DNA of 64,000 nucleotides from Akkermansiaceae bacterium (GCA_017798145.1 CP059069.1:2837226-2901225), one strand, 5' to 3'; counted from the stretch's first letter, positions 41,220 to 50,001 are shown. The notes: generated by a model not told the origin, from the letters alone. A program made the numbers and translations.

Positions 41220-42548
41220 TCAGCTTGGCTGCGGTGGATGGACGATGATGCGCGCCTCCGGGTTGTTGTGGATGTAGGCGTAGGCCCAGCCGAGCAGCAC
41301 GGAAAGCTTGTTGCGGAAGCCGATGAGGAAAAGGATATGGACGAGCAGCCAGGCGATCCATGCGATGAAGCCGTTCATGGCGATCTTGCCGCTTTTCATC
41401 ACCGCCGCGTTTTTCCCGATGATGGCCATCATCCCCTTGTCGGTGTAGCGGAAAAGCGGGCGCAAGCCGTGCTTTTTTTCCGCGAACCTCGTTCTCTCAA
41501 GCCGCAGCTCCTCCTTGAGCAATAGCGCGATGTGCGCACCCATCTGCGTGGCGGCGGGCGCGACACCCGGGACGAATCTATCGTCCTTGTCGCGCATGTT
41601 GGTCAGATCCCCGGCCACGAAGATGTCCGGATGTCCGGGAATGGAGAGATCGAGGTTTGGGGTCACGCGGCCGGACCGGTCGGTCTCCACGCCGAGATCC
41701 TTGGTCAGCGGGTTCGCGGCGATCCCCGCCGCCCAGACGATGGCCTCGGCCTCGATGGGGCTGCCGTTGTTGAGGATCAGCTTGCCTTTCTGCACGTCGG
41801 TGACGCGGGTCTCGTTGCGCACCTCGACGCCAAGTTTCTGCAAGCGGGCTTTCGCATAGTCGGATTGCCACGGATCGTAATGCTCCAGGATTTTGGGCGA
41901 GTTCTCGATGAGGATCACGCGCAGCTTGCTGGTGTCGATGCGCCGGAAGTTCGATTTCAGCGAGCGGTGGATCAGATCCGCACAAGCCCCAGCCAGCTCC
42001 ACCCCGGTCGGGCCGCCGCCGACGATGGCTATCGTCATCAGCCGCTCGCGCTCGGCGTAGTCCTTGGTGAGTTCCGCGCGCTCGAGGTTGGAGAGGATCT
42101 TGCGCCGGATGTCCTGTGCGTCGGCGAGGGTTTTGAGGCCAAGCGAGTTTTCCTCCCAGTGGTTGTTCCCGAAAAACCCTGTTTTCGCGCCGGCGGCGAG
42201 AACGAGGTAATCGAAGCGATGCAGCTCCCCTGATTTTCCGGTGACGGTTTTGTCCGCAGGGGAGATGGCTGTCACCTCGTCCATCAGGACGGTCACGTTC
42301 TTCGCGTTGTGGAGGATCTGGCGGATCGAGCGGGCGATGTCCGGCGCGGCCAGCGAGGCGGTTGCGACCTGGTAAAGGAGGGGCTGGAAAAGGTGATGGT
42401 TGGTCCGGTCGAGCAGGGTGACCTCGAAGCGCTCGTCGTTGGCGAGCCTGCGCGCGCATTCAAGCCCCGCGAAGCCGCCCCCGATGATGAGCACCTTGCG
42501 GGGTGCCGTCTGTCCAGGCGGCTGTGTCGTGCCGGTTTTGTTTGTCAT
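41220..42548 (-). CDS. Type II NADH:quinone oxidoreductase-like FAD enzyme (NDH-2)
   Basis: 442 residues from the ATG at 42548. Likely passes electrons from NADH to quinone without proton pumping, bound to the inner membrane. It shows the FAD motif GGGFAGLECARRL, the NAD motif VGGGPTGVELAGACADL, the FAD-ribityl region GDLTNM, and the NDH-2 Q-site-like AATQMGAHIA. The C-terminal amphipathic/hydrophobic segments (GFIAWIAWLLVHILFLIGFR) typically anchor NDH-2. There are no neighbouring respiratory genes. Confidence 0.9.
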   Translation of the reverse strand: MTNKTGTTQPPGQTAPRKVLIIGGGFAGLECARRLANDERFEVTLLDRTNHHLFQPLLYQVATASLAAPDIARSIRQILHNAKNVTVLMDEVTAISPADKTVTGKSGELHRFDYLVLAAGAKTGFFGNNHWEENSLGLKTLADAQDIRRKILSNLERAELTKDYAERERLMTIAIVGGGPTGVELAGACADLIHRSLKSNFRRIDTSKLRVILIENSPKILEHYDPWQSDYAKARLQKLGVEVRNETRVTDVQKGKLILNNGSPIEAEAIVWAAGIAANPLTKDLGVETDRSGRVTPNLDLSIPGHPDIFVAGDLTNMRDKDDRFVPGVAPAATQMGAHIALLLKEELRLERTRFAEKKHGLRPLFRYTDKGMMAIIGKNAAVMKSGKIAMNGFIAWIAWLLVHILFLIGFRNKLSVLLGWAYAYIHNNPEARIIVHPPQPS

Positions 42549-42702
42549 GGCGGAGTCTGGCACCCTTTGACACCCAGGGCAAACCGGGCTTGTGAATTTT
42601 TTCACAAGGGGACGACGGCCGCTGATCGGCTCCAGAGCCGGCAAAACCTTTGGGATTTGCCTTCGTGCCGATCAACCCGCGCAATGCATCAAGATCCGAC
42701 CC

Positions 42703-42742
42703 ATGTGGTAAAATGTGGTAAAATATGGTTCTATGTGGTAAA
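42703..42742 (+). repeat. 10-bp direct repeats upstream of a sulfatase gene
   Basis: ATGTGGTAAA occurs at 42703, 42713 and 42733, with a decayed copy (ATATGGTTCT) at 42723. These are four units at an exact 10-bp period, so on one face of the helix, ending 40 nt before the sulfatase ATG. This resembles a cooperative activator-binding array or a slipped tandem repeat. Confidence 0.6.
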
Positions 42743-42782
42743 ATGCTTGGTTCGGCGGGTTATTTGCATAGCCTACCCACCC

Positions 42783-44360
42783 ATGAAAGCCCTCCGATAC
42801 CATTTCCTTCTCGCTTGCCTGCTTTCGACGGCCTTTGCCGCGACTCCGCCGAACATCGTCTTCATCCTCGCCGATGACCTCGGCATCACCGATGTGAACG
42901 CCTACGCCCGTCACTTCACCGGCGCGGAAAACAGCAACCTCTTTTACGAGACCCCGAACATCGACCGCCTCGTCGCGGACGGGATCGCCTTTTCCCAGGC
43001 CTACTCGAACCAGCTTTGCACGCCCACACGGGCGGCGATCCTCAGCGGGCGGATCGCCTCGACCCTTGGGGTGACCACCGCCACGCCGCCCACCAGGACA
43101 TGGTTCAACCAAGGCCTGCCGGTGCCGGAAGGCGGGCACCCGCACGACGCCTTCGCACACAAGGACCAGATCAAGATCCCGCAGGCATGGATCAACGGCC
43201 ACTCGAACACCGCCCTCGACCCAACCCTGGACACGCTGCCGAAGGTGCTGAAAAACCACCATTCCGCCTTCCTCGGGAAATGGCATCTGGGCGGCCACGG
43301 TGCAGCGGCTGTGCAACCCGCCGCCCACGGTTTCACCGAGATCGCCTACGCGGACATGGGCGGCTCTACCTATTTCGACTGGGCGAAAGTCTGGGACGAG
43401 CGCAAATCGCCCTTTCCCAAAATGCCCGGGAAATACCGGATCGGCAAGGCGGGTGCGCCCACCGACCGCAGCTACCTGACCGATGACCTATCCCTGCGCG
43501 CCTGCGATTTCATCCGCTCCCGCGCCGGGAACAAGGAGCCCTTCCTGCTCTACTACTGCCCCTTCGCCGTCCACACGCCCATCGTGGCGCCGGAGGAAAC
43601 CGTCGCCCATTTCAAGGCCAAGCCGCAGCTCGGCCACCTCGGGCACGGCAACGCCACCTACGCCGCGATGCTCAAACACCTCGACGACTCCATCGGCGAA
43701 GTCCGCAAGACCCTTGAGGAAACCGGCATCGCGGAAAACACCCTGATCGTTTTCACATCCGACAATGGCGGTGTCGAATACACCGCTCCCGCCGCCACCG
43801 ACAACCAGCCCTTCACCGGCGGCAAGGCCTGCCTCTACGAGGGCGGCATCCGGGTGCCGAGCATTTGGTATCTGCCCGGCCGCTTCGAGGGAGGGAAATG
43901 GTGCGACCAGGTGGCCGATTGCACCGACTTCCTGCCCACCCTTGCGGCGATCACCGGAAACACCGCTCCGGATGGCATCGATGGGAGAAACATCCTCCCG
44001 CTGCTGGAAGATCCCGCCGCAAAAGCCGCGCCGCGCACGCTCTTCTGGCACTACCCGTTCAATGTGATTGTCATCGATCCCAAGCACGGCACGCCGCTCG
44101 CCCCGCACTCCGCGATCCGCGAGGGCGATATGAAACTCATCTGGAACTGGCATGGGAAACTCAGCCTCTACGACATCGCCGCAGACCCCTTCGAGACCAA
44201 GGATCTCGCCACCGGAAAGGCGGATCTAACCAAGCAGCTCCATGGCAAGCTCAAGGCATGGCTCAGGGAAAACGTCGGCGACCTCTACTGGCCGCAACCC
44301 GCTCCAGGCTACGATCCGAAGGCACCCGGCACGGCGTTCCCCTTCGCGGATCTGAGGTGA
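42783..44360 (+). CDS. Secreted sulfatase, arylsulfatase A-like
   Basis: 525 residues with a signal peptide (MKALRYHFLLACLLSTAFA). Metal-binding ADDLG (Asp31-Asp32) precedes the sulfatase signature Cys79-Thr-Pro-Thr-Arg83, a Thr variant of C-x-P-S-R that is frequent in bacterial sulfatases. FLGKWHLGG and FTSDNGG supply further active-site residues. It stands alone in its operon and is preceded by an ordered 10-bp repeat array that may control it. Unrelated in position to the sulfatase pair at the left end. The substrate is unknown. Confidence 0.93.
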   Translation: MKALRYHFLLACLLSTAFAATPPNIVFILADDLGITDVNAYARHFTGAENSNLFYETPNIDRLVADGIAFSQAYSNQLCTPTRAAILSGRIASTLGVTTATPPTRTWFNQGLPVPEGGHPHDAFAHKDQIKIPQAWINGHSNTALDPTLDTLPKVLKNHHSAFLGKWHLGGHGAAAVQPAAHGFTEIAYADMGGSTYFDWAKVWDERKSPFPKMPGKYRIGKAGAPTDRSYLTDDLSLRACDFIRSRAGNKEPFLLYYCPFAVHTPIVAPEETVAHFKAKPQLGHLGHGNATYAAMLKHLDDSIGEVRKTLEETGIAENTLIVFTSDNGGVEYTAPAATDNQPFTGGKACLYEGGIRVPSIWYLPGRFEGGKWCDQVADCTDFLPTLAAITGNTAPDGIDGRNILPLLEDPAAKAAPRTLFWHYPFNVIVIDPKHGTPLAPHSAIREGDMKLIWNWHGKLSLYDIAADPFETKDLATGKADLTKQLHGKLKAWLRENVGDLYWPQPAPGYDPKAPGTAFPFADLR

Positions 44361-44381
44361 GCCTGATGGGGAAAAAAGATA

Positions 44382-44705
44382 TCACCCCTCCTTCGGCTTC
44401 GTTGCGAATTTCTCGCCGCGCAGCACCCGGACATCGGTGATCCATGCGATCAGCGAGTAGTTCTCGAAATATTTCTCGGAAAGCTCCTCGACGATGGCCT
44501 CGCCGGTTTCCACCGAGACGATGGATTCGATTTTGAGGTTCGGCCCCTCCCAGTCGCTGGCGCGGACTCCGCGAGAGCCTTCGCCGTCGGTGCGGGTTAC
44601 GGTGAAGCCTGTGCAGGAGTGGCGCCGGAGTATGGCGATGACCTTTTCCTTGAGCAGACCCTCGGTGACGACGGTGACGAGTTTCATCGGTGTGGTCGAT
44701 TTCAT
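44382..44705 (-). CDS. sbtB: PII-like regulator SbtB
   Basis: 107 residues with the PII-like fold: an N-terminal beta strand (MKLVTVVTEGLLKEKVIAIL), a T-loop region (GFTVTRTDGEGSRGVRASDW) and a second beta-alpha-beta (KIESIVSVETGEAIVEELSE). Position and overlap identify it as SbtB rather than GlnB: its ATG overlaps the stop of sbtA (44702-44705). SbtB binds adenine nucleotides including cAMP and gates SbtA in cyanobacteria (family knowledge). GlnB signatures for uridylylation are not seen. Confidence 0.87.
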   Translation of the reverse strand: MKSTTPMKLVTVVTEGLLKEKVIAILRRHSCTGFTVTRTDGEGSRGVRASDWEGPNLKIESIVSVETGEAIVEELSEKYFENYSLIAWITDVRVLRGEKFATKPKEG

Positions 44706-45655
44706 GGGCCTGCGAAGTATTGTGCGGTCTTGAGGAAAATGGGGATGCCGATGGAGAGATTGAAGGGGAATGTGACGCCGAGGGCGAGCGTAAGGTAGAT
44801 GCCGGGGCTAGCCTGCGGAAGTGCGATGCGGACGGCGGCGGGCGCGGCGATGTAGGAGGCGCTGCCGACCATGGCTCCGAAGACCGCACATCCGCCAGGC
44901 GTCATGCCGACCCAGCCCGCGGAGATCGTGGCGATGACCCCGTGGAGCAGCGGCAGCAAGCAGCCGACGAGGATGAGGCGCCATCCCGCGCTTTTCAGGT
45001 CCTTGATGCGGCCCGCGGCGACGATTCCCAGCTCCAGCAGGAACAGGCAGAGGACGCCCTTGAAGGGGTCGATGAAGAACGGCTTAACGCCCTCGATCTT
45101 GTCCGCGCCACAGGCCGCGCCGATGACGAGGCCGCCTATCATCAGGAAGATGCTCTTGCCGGTGATGATCTCGTGGAGGGCGGATTTGATCCCGCCCGCC
45201 TTGGTCTGGCGGGCGAGCAGCAGGCCGACGATGATGCCTGGCACCTCAAGCACCGCGACGAGGGCGGGCAGGTATCCGTTCGCAGGGATGCCTGCGAGCT
45301 TCACCGCCTCAAGGGCGGCAACGAAGGTGACGGCGGAGACGGAGCCGTAATGGGCGGCGCTTGCGGCGGCATCGATGCGGTTGAGGCGGCCAAGTCTCGT
45401 CAGGAAAAGGAAGGCGACGAGCGGCGTGAGGGTGCCGAGGGCGAGGGTCAGCAGCACTGGTCCCACCAGATCCAAGGGCGGTGTCTCGGAAAGGGATACG
45501 CCGCCTTTCAGCCCGATTGCGAAAAGGAGGTAGATGGAGAGGCCTTGGTAGATCGCGCTGGGGATTTCCAGATCGCTGCGCACGGCGCGGGCTATGATGC
45601 CTAGGAGGAAAGCGAGGACGACGGGTGAGACCAGGTTTTGAATGAGGAGATCCAT
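44702..45655 (-). CDS. sbtA: Sodium-dependent bicarbonate transporter SbtA
   Basis: 317 residues, about ten helices in two inverted halves. It begins LIQNLVSPVVLAFLLGIIAR and contains the SbtA-typical IYLLFAIGLKGGVSL, AAASAAHYGSVSAVTFVAAL and GSASYIAAPAAVRIALP segments around the paired re-entrant helices. High-affinity Na+/HCO3- import is the known role in cyanobacteria. It is followed by sbtB with a 4-nt overlap. Further upstream on the same strand are a winged-helix regulator gene and an exported carbonic anhydrase gene, so the set looks devoted to inorganic carbon. Confidence 0.92.
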   Translation of the reverse strand: MDLLIQNLVSPVVLAFLLGIIARAVRSDLEIPSAIYQGLSIYLLFAIGLKGGVSLSETPPLDLVGPVLLTLALGTLTPLVAFLFLTRLGRLNRIDAAASAAHYGSVSAVTFVAALEAVKLAGIPANGYLPALVAVLEVPGIIVGLLLARQTKAGGIKSALHEIITGKSIFLMIGGLVIGAACGADKIEGVKPFFIDPFKGVLCLFLLELGIVAAGRIKDLKSAGWRLILVGCLLPLLHGVIATISAGWVGMTPGGCAVFGAMVGSASYIAAPAAVRIALPQASPGIYLTLALGVTFPFNLSIGIPIFLKTAQYFAGP

Positions 45656-45728
45656 TTGGCGTGAGGACGATGGCTACGGCCGCAGGCCGGGGACGGGGAA
45701 TGCTTGCGGCCCGGGAAGGAAAGCCAGG

Positions 45729-46013
45729 TCAGCTCAGGATATCGAGCAGCTCGCCGATGGTGTGCTTGTTCTCAAGCGGGTGGTGCAGGCGCTTCCTAGG
45801 ATTGATCGTATAGGTGTTCCTGCGGCCGTCCTTGGTGATCTTGACGGCCTTGTCCTCGACTAGCTCGACGAGGATTCGCTGGACGGCGCGCTGTGTTATG
45901 CCCACTTCCTCCGCCAGATCGCGGATCCGCGAATTCGGATCGCGCGAGAGGCAGACGAGGATATGGAAATGGTTGGTCAGGAAGGTCCAATGCGGAGTGT
46001 TACCCACTGTCAT
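45729..46013 (-). CDS. Small winged-helix transcriptional regulator
   Basis: 94 residues from the ATG at 46013, chosen because related regulators begin just before WTFLTNHFHILVCLSRDP. Alternatives are ATG 46043 and TTG 46073. The MarR/Lrp-like winged helix is clear: IRDLAEEVGITQRAVQRILV (recognition helix), then LVEDKAVKITKDGRRNTYTI (wing). The C-terminal RLHHPLENKHTIGELLDIL is conserved in this small family. Located between sbtA and the carbonic anhydrase gene, both on the same strand, so it may regulate them (inference). Confidence 0.78.
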   Translation of the reverse strand: MTVGNTPHWTFLTNHFHILVCLSRDPNSRIRDLAEEVGITQRAVQRILVELVEDKAVKITKDGRRNTYTINPRKRLHHPLENKHTIGELLDILS

Positions 46014-46109
46014 CCCCGCATTCAATCGTCCTGCTGATTCCATGGCAATAGGCGTGTTGCGTTTTTTTCGCAAAGGCTGATGGGATGACGAACCCTACGG
46101 GCGGCGCGC

Positions 46110-46802
46110 TCAGGGAAGCATGGTCACCTTGCCGGTCGCAAGGGAATAGACCCCGCCGACGATCTTGATCTTGCCTTCCTTTTCGAGGTTCGCGAGCGTT
46201 TCGGAACGCTTGCGGATGTCTTCGACGGTGAGTGCGGCGTTCTTCTCGATGACTTCGTTCACGAACTCGGTGTTCTTTGAGCTGCGGTCACCGGCATGAC
46301 CCTCAACCTTTTCCATGGCCGGCTCGATCTGGGCGAGGAGTTCGGTGAGGTTGCCCATTTTCACATGGTCGCAGGCGCCCTTGACGGCACCGCAGGCATC
46401 GTGGCCGACGACCATGATGACCTTCACCCCGCCGACAACGGCCGCGAACTCCATGGAGCCGAGCTGCTCGGTGGTCTCGATGTTCCCGGCAACGCGGCCG
46501 ACGAAGAGATCGCCGATGCCTTGGTTGAATACCTGCTCGACGGGGACGCGGGAGTCCACGCAGGAGAGGATGTAGGCCTTGGGAAACTGGCCTGCCACGG
46601 CCGCATCGCGTCGGGCCTTGACGTTAGGGTCGGCGGTTTTCCCGGCGACGTACGCCTCATTTCCAGCAACGAGTTCCGCGAGGACGGAATCCGGGGTGAG
46701 AGTCTTCTGGGACTCCGCATTTGGCTGCATGGTCGGCTCTGCGTGGAGAAGGGCTGCGGAGGCAATTGCGGTGATGGTGATGATTGCTGTTCTAGTTTTC
46801 AT
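46110..46802 (-). CDS. Exported beta-class carbonic anhydrase
   Basis: 230 residues with a signal peptide (MKTRTAIITITAIASAALLHA), so periplasmic. The beta-class zinc site is intact: Cys81-x-Asp83-x-Arg85 (SCVDSRVP) and His134-x-x-Cys137 (GHDACGAV). Interconverts CO2 and bicarbonate outside the cytoplasmic membrane, which would feed bicarbonate to SbtA encoded downstream. A 12-bp palindrome lies ~50 bp upstream of its start. A periplasmic location for a beta-class enzyme is less common than a cytoplasmic one. Confidence 0.94.
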   Translation of the reverse strand: MKTRTAIITITAIASAALLHAEPTMQPNAESQKTLTPDSVLAELVAGNEAYVAGKTADPNVKARRDAAVAGQFPKAYILSCVDSRVPVEQVFNQGIGDLFVGRVAGNIETTEQLGSMEFAAVVGGVKVIMVVGHDACGAVKGACDHVKMGNLTELLAQIEPAMEKVEGHAGDRSSKNTEFVNEVIEKNAALTVEDIRKRSETLANLEKEGKIKIVGGVYSLATGKVTMLP

Positions 46803-46852
46803 GGTTTGTTTTCGTGTCGTTTGTTTGCCGCTTTTTCCGGGACGAGGGGATT

Positions 46853-46864
46853 ATTCGCGCGAAT
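46853..46864. promoter_or_regulatory. Perfect 12-bp palindrome upstream of the carbonic anhydrase gene
   Basis: ATTCGCGCGAAT lies 50 bp upstream of the carbonic anhydrase start, in the divergent region shared with the PanB-like gene. It has operator-like symmetry. A single copy only, so support is weak. Confidence 0.3.
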
Positions 46865-46985
46865 TCAGAAACACGCAACTGATTTCGTGCATTATTCTGC
46901 ATAACTTTTCCGGCTAGGCTGCTGCCATGGGATTTTGCGCCAATGGATGTTGAAGGATCATGCTGGCTCTGTAAGGATTCCAGCC

Positions 46986-47792
46986 ATGCTCCGACCAAGG
47001 AAAAAATACACCGTCTGCGATCTACGGAAGCTAAAGGGCAAGCGCTGCCTGACACACATCCATGTGAAATCCCCGGAGGAGGCGGCTGCGGCCGAGGCGG
47101 CGGGGATTGACCTGATGAGCTGCAGCTTCGATTCCCCGGAATCCCAGGCGCGCCTGCCGCTTCTTGTGGCCGCCGCGCCGGACAGTTTCCTCTCCTGCGC
47201 CACCCCGCACGGCATGGCCTCGCCCGAGGAGGCGATCCGGATCGGCTTCCGTGCATTGGAGGCCGGTGCCAGCTCTGTGTATTGCTCGGCCAGCCCCCTC
47301 GTCATCGAGGCGATGGCTCGCGAGCGGATCCCGGTGGTGGGGCATCTGGGCATGGTGCCGAGGCATGTGACATGGACGAACTACCGGGCGATCGGCAAGA
47401 CGGCGGACGAGGCGAAACAGCTATACTCGCAGATGAAGGACCTGGAGAACGCCGGAGCCTACGCGGCGGAGATCGAGTGCGTGCCTCACCAGCTCGCGAG
47501 CTTCCTCTGCTCGCGGACCAAGATGATACTGATGTCGCTCGGATCGGGCAGCGGCTGCGACACTCAGTTTCTGTTTTCCGATGACATCCTCGGGGAATAC
47601 GAGGAGCGGCTACCTCGCCATGCGAAAGCCTATCGAAATTTCCTGGAGGAAAACCGCAGGTTACAAAAGGAGAGGATCGCCGCCTTCGGGGAATACGCCG
47701 CAGATGTGAAGGAAGGGCGTTTCCCGGAGTCGGGGAATCTAGTGGAAATGGATGCGGCTGTGTTGGAGGAGTTGCGGGCTTCAGTGGGGTGA
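46986..47792 (+). CDS. Divergent ketopantoate hydroxymethyltransferase (PanB)-like protein
   Basis: 268 residues from the ATG at 46986, preceded by AAGGA at 8 nt. PanB-family landmarks are present: the N-terminal YTVCDLRKLKGKR, VVGHLGMVPRHVTWTNYRAI (PanB HxGLxPQ region), LENAGAYAAEIECVP with the catalytic-type Glu, and a C-terminal DTQFLFSDDILG like the DGQVLVYHDLLG segment. However, the Mg2+-site GDSLGM segment of true PanB appears as SCSFDSPE, so classical activity is doubtful. It may catalyse a related aldol-type reaction. No panC is adjacent. Confidence 0.7.
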   Translation: MLRPRKKYTVCDLRKLKGKRCLTHIHVKSPEEAAAAEAAGIDLMSCSFDSPESQARLPLLVAAAPDSFLSCATPHGMASPEEAIRIGFRALEAGASSVYCSASPLVIEAMARERIPVVGHLGMVPRHVTWTNYRAIGKTADEAKQLYSQMKDLENAGAYAAEIECVPHQLASFLCSRTKMILMSLGSGSGCDTQFLFSDDILGEYEERLPRHAKAYRNFLEENRRLQKERIAAFGEYAADVKEGRFPESGNLVEMDAAVLEELRASVG

Positions 47793-47839
47793 AGTTCGGT
47801 GTTCCCTTTTCGGCTGCGCCCTGCTTCCATCCGCGCCGG

Positions 47840-48304
47840 ATGCACATACGATTCACGGAACAGGAGCTGACGACGCTCGTTGAGATGCTCAGCCTGGCGG
47901 CGAACGTGGCCTCGTGGAACCAGAAGGAGTCAGCAGACGCGAAGCTTTCCGAATACGAGGCGTTCGAGAGCAAGATGCTGGAGAAGGCCGCCCACAGCGG
48001 GTTGGGGGCCATGATCGAGTTCGACCAGGAATCCCAGCGCTTCCGGGTGAGGAAAGAGGTCGAGGAAAAGCTGTTCTACCACGAATGCTACGAGGAGTTC
48101 CGCAACGAGAGCTTCTGGGACGAGCTGACCGTGCGCCTGGCAGACCGGGATCTCGCCAAATCCATAGGCCAGAAAGCATGGGAGGCGATGAGCGAGGAGC
48201 AGCGCCGGGCGAAGACCGTTTCCTCGGAAAAACGCTATTGGGAGGAGTTTTCAAAGAACGGCATCGAACGGGTGATCGTGATGACCCCGCCGGGCGAGGG
48301 CTGA
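47840..48304 (+). CDS. Hypothetical cytoplasmic protein
   Basis: 154 residues from the ATG at 47840 (MHIRFTEQELTTLVEMLSLA). Highly charged and mostly helical (NVASWNQKESADAKLSEYEA; VRKEVEEKLFYHECYEEFRN), ending IERVIVMTPPGEG. No signal peptide, membrane helix or known domain. Together with the PanB-like gene 47 nt upstream it probably forms a transcript. Function unknown. Confidence 0.7.
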   Translation: MHIRFTEQELTTLVEMLSLAANVASWNQKESADAKLSEYEAFESKMLEKAAHSGLGAMIEFDQESQRFRVRKEVEEKLFYHECYEEFRNESFWDELTVRLADRDLAKSIGQKAWEAMSEEQRRAKTVSSEKRYWEEFSKNGIERVIVMTPPGEG

Positions 48305-48330
48305 AATCCCGCTGAAATTTGATCTTCCGT

Positions 48331-48360
48331 TTGACAAAGCAGGCCGAATGCGGCTAATCC
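48331..48360 (+). promoter_or_regulatory. Candidate tRNA-Met promoter
   Basis: TTGACA (48331-48336), 18-nt spacer, TAATCC (48355-48360), 34 nt before the tRNA 5' end. Same spacing as the sucCD candidate promoter. Confidence 0.5.
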
Positions 48361-48394
48361 TGCCGCCCGCCAAGCCCGTGGCGGTTTGGGAAAC

Positions 48395-48469
<75 letters not shown>

Positions 48470-48502
48470 TTTCCCGAAGCGGGGGCGATGGTGAGCGCGG
48501 CA

Positions 48503-49039
48503 TCAGTTCGCTGCGGAAAGCTTGAGGACGCCGACGTAGGGGAGGTTGCGGTATTTCCCCTTGTAGTCGAGTCCGTAGCCGACGACGAACTCGTCGCCGA
48601 TGCGGAATCCGACGTAATCCGCCTCCACTTCCTCGGCGCGTTGCTTGTCCTTTGCCAGAAGCACCCCGGTGTGGACGGCGGCTGCGCCTTCCTCTTCGAG
48701 ACGTTTCGCGACGGCGGCGAGGGTGCGGCCGGTGTCGAGGATGTCGTCGAGCAGCAGGATGTGCTTGCCTTGGACCTCCGGGAAATGGCGATCCAGGAAA
48801 TCCACCTGCCCGGAGCTTTCGAGGCCGCCGTGGTAGCTCGCGACATTGAGGCACTCGATGGAGAGTTCGCGCTCGATGCGGCGCAGCAGGTCGGCGGCGA
48901 AGACCAGGGCGCCCTTCAGCAGGATGATGACAACGATGGGACCTGGCGGGAAATCGCGCTCGATCTCCTTCGCCATGGAATCGAGACGGCGCTCGATGAC
49001 CTCCTCATCCACCAGGACGCGTTCGATGTCGTTCTTCAT
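48503..49039 (-). CDS. hpt: Hypoxanthine phosphoribosyltransferase
   Basis: 178 residues from the ATG at 49039. Purine salvage: transfers phosphoribose from PRPP to hypoxanthine or guanine. The PRPP-binding motif LLLDDILDTGRTL is intact, with the LLKGALVFAADLLRRI loop I region and the late VGFRIGDEFVVGYGLDYKGK segment that contacts the base. Length is normal. tilS and ftsH, frequent neighbours in bacteria, are absent here. Confidence 0.95.
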   Translation of the reverse strand: MKNDIERVLVDEEVIERRLDSMAKEIERDFPPGPIVVIILLKGALVFAADLLRRIERELSIECLNVASYHGGLESSGQVDFLDRHFPEVQGKHILLLDDILDTGRTLAAVAKRLEEEGAAAVHTGVLLAKDKQRAEEVEADYVGFRIGDEFVVGYGLDYKGKYRNLPYVGVLKLSAAN

Positions 49040-49131
49040 GTGAGAGGATTGGCGGCGGGTGGGCTCCCCGCCAAGCGGGAAATCATTTTGCGGAAGTTGA
49101 CCGCGCCGCAGCCACGGGTTAGCGGCTGTGC

Positions 49132-50001
49132 GTGGAAGCATGGTCAGGAGCTATCGGGTTGCCTTTGCTGGGCGCGGCGCTGCATCCGGTGCTCGGCGCG
49201 ATGATCCAGCGGGCGACGAAGCAGGGAGTGAGGTTGTCCGTGGTGCTAGGCTTCGCCAACCTGCTGACGCTGGCGGTTTTCTCCGCCTACCTGAAGCCGG
49301 ATTTTTCCACCCCGCTCCGCCTCCAGGATGGCCTTGCCGTGCTCAACGGCCTGCTTTTTTTCTGGGGACAGTGGTTTTCCATCCAATCCGTGCGCAAGGG
49401 GGATCTCGTGGTCCATTCCTCAACGCTGGGCTTCAAGGTGCTGATCGTGGCCACGCTTTCCGCGAGCGTCGGACTGGAAAAGGCCGGGCCGGGCCTGATC
49501 GGCGGGGCCGTGCTCGCGGCCTTCGCCGTTTACCTGGTGGCCGGTGCGACGGCTGAGCGGCTCAAGGCGAACCGCACGACCCTGTGGATGACGCTGGTCG
49601 CCTGCGTGTTCTTCGCCACCAACGATTTCCTGACCGGATGGAAGAGCCATGAGATCGGCGGGGCGAGGTGGCTGATCATGATGATGATCACCACGGGGAC
49701 GCTCTCCATCGGGATGCTGGCGCACAGCTGGCGGGATGTGGGGAAAGTGGTTTCCGACAGGCAAAGCGCGTTGCCGGTGATCGGTGCGGGGCTGGCGCTG
49801 GGTGTCCAGGCGCTGCTGGTGAACCTCGCCTTCAGTTGGTTCCGCGAGCCTGCGCTCAGCAACATCGCCTACAGCACGCGCGGTGTGATGGCGGTGTTCT
49901 TCGTCTGGGCGATCGTGAAGAAATGCAAGGAGCCGCTGGGTGGCAGGCAGCTGTTAGGGGCTGCGCTGATGGTCGTGGCGCTGACGCTGGTGCTGGTGTG
50001 A
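49132..50001 (+). CDS. DMT/EamA-superfamily transporter-like membrane protein
   Basis: 289 residues with about ten hydrophobic helices in two halves, the drug/metabolite transporter layout (for example VLNGLLFFWGQWFSIQSVRK and LSNIAYSTRGVMAVFFVWAI, the conserved end-of-helix motifs). The GTG start at 49132 lies only 7 nt after a TTGACC-N17-TAGCGG promoter-like pair (49097-49125), so a slightly later start is possible. Substrate unknown. Confidence 0.82.
   Translation: MEAWSGAIGLPLLGAALHPVLGAMIQRATKQGVRLSVVLGFANLLTLAVFSAYLKPDFSTPLRLQDGLAVLNGLLFFWGQWFSIQSVRKGDLVVHSSTLGFKVLIVATLSASVGLEKAGPGLIGGAVLAAFAVYLVAGATAERLKANRTTLWMTLVACVFFATNDFLTGWKSHEIGGARWLIMMMITTGTLSIGMLAHSWRDVGKVVSDRQSALPVIGAGLALGVQALLVNLAFSWFREPALSNIAYSTRGVMAVFFVWAIVKKCKEPLGGRQLLGAALMVVALTLVLV

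Noticed and set aside
42703..42742. CRISPR-like repeat array
   Set aside because: The units are 10 bp with no spacers, so not a CRISPR. No CRISPR array or cas gene is visible anywhere in the window.
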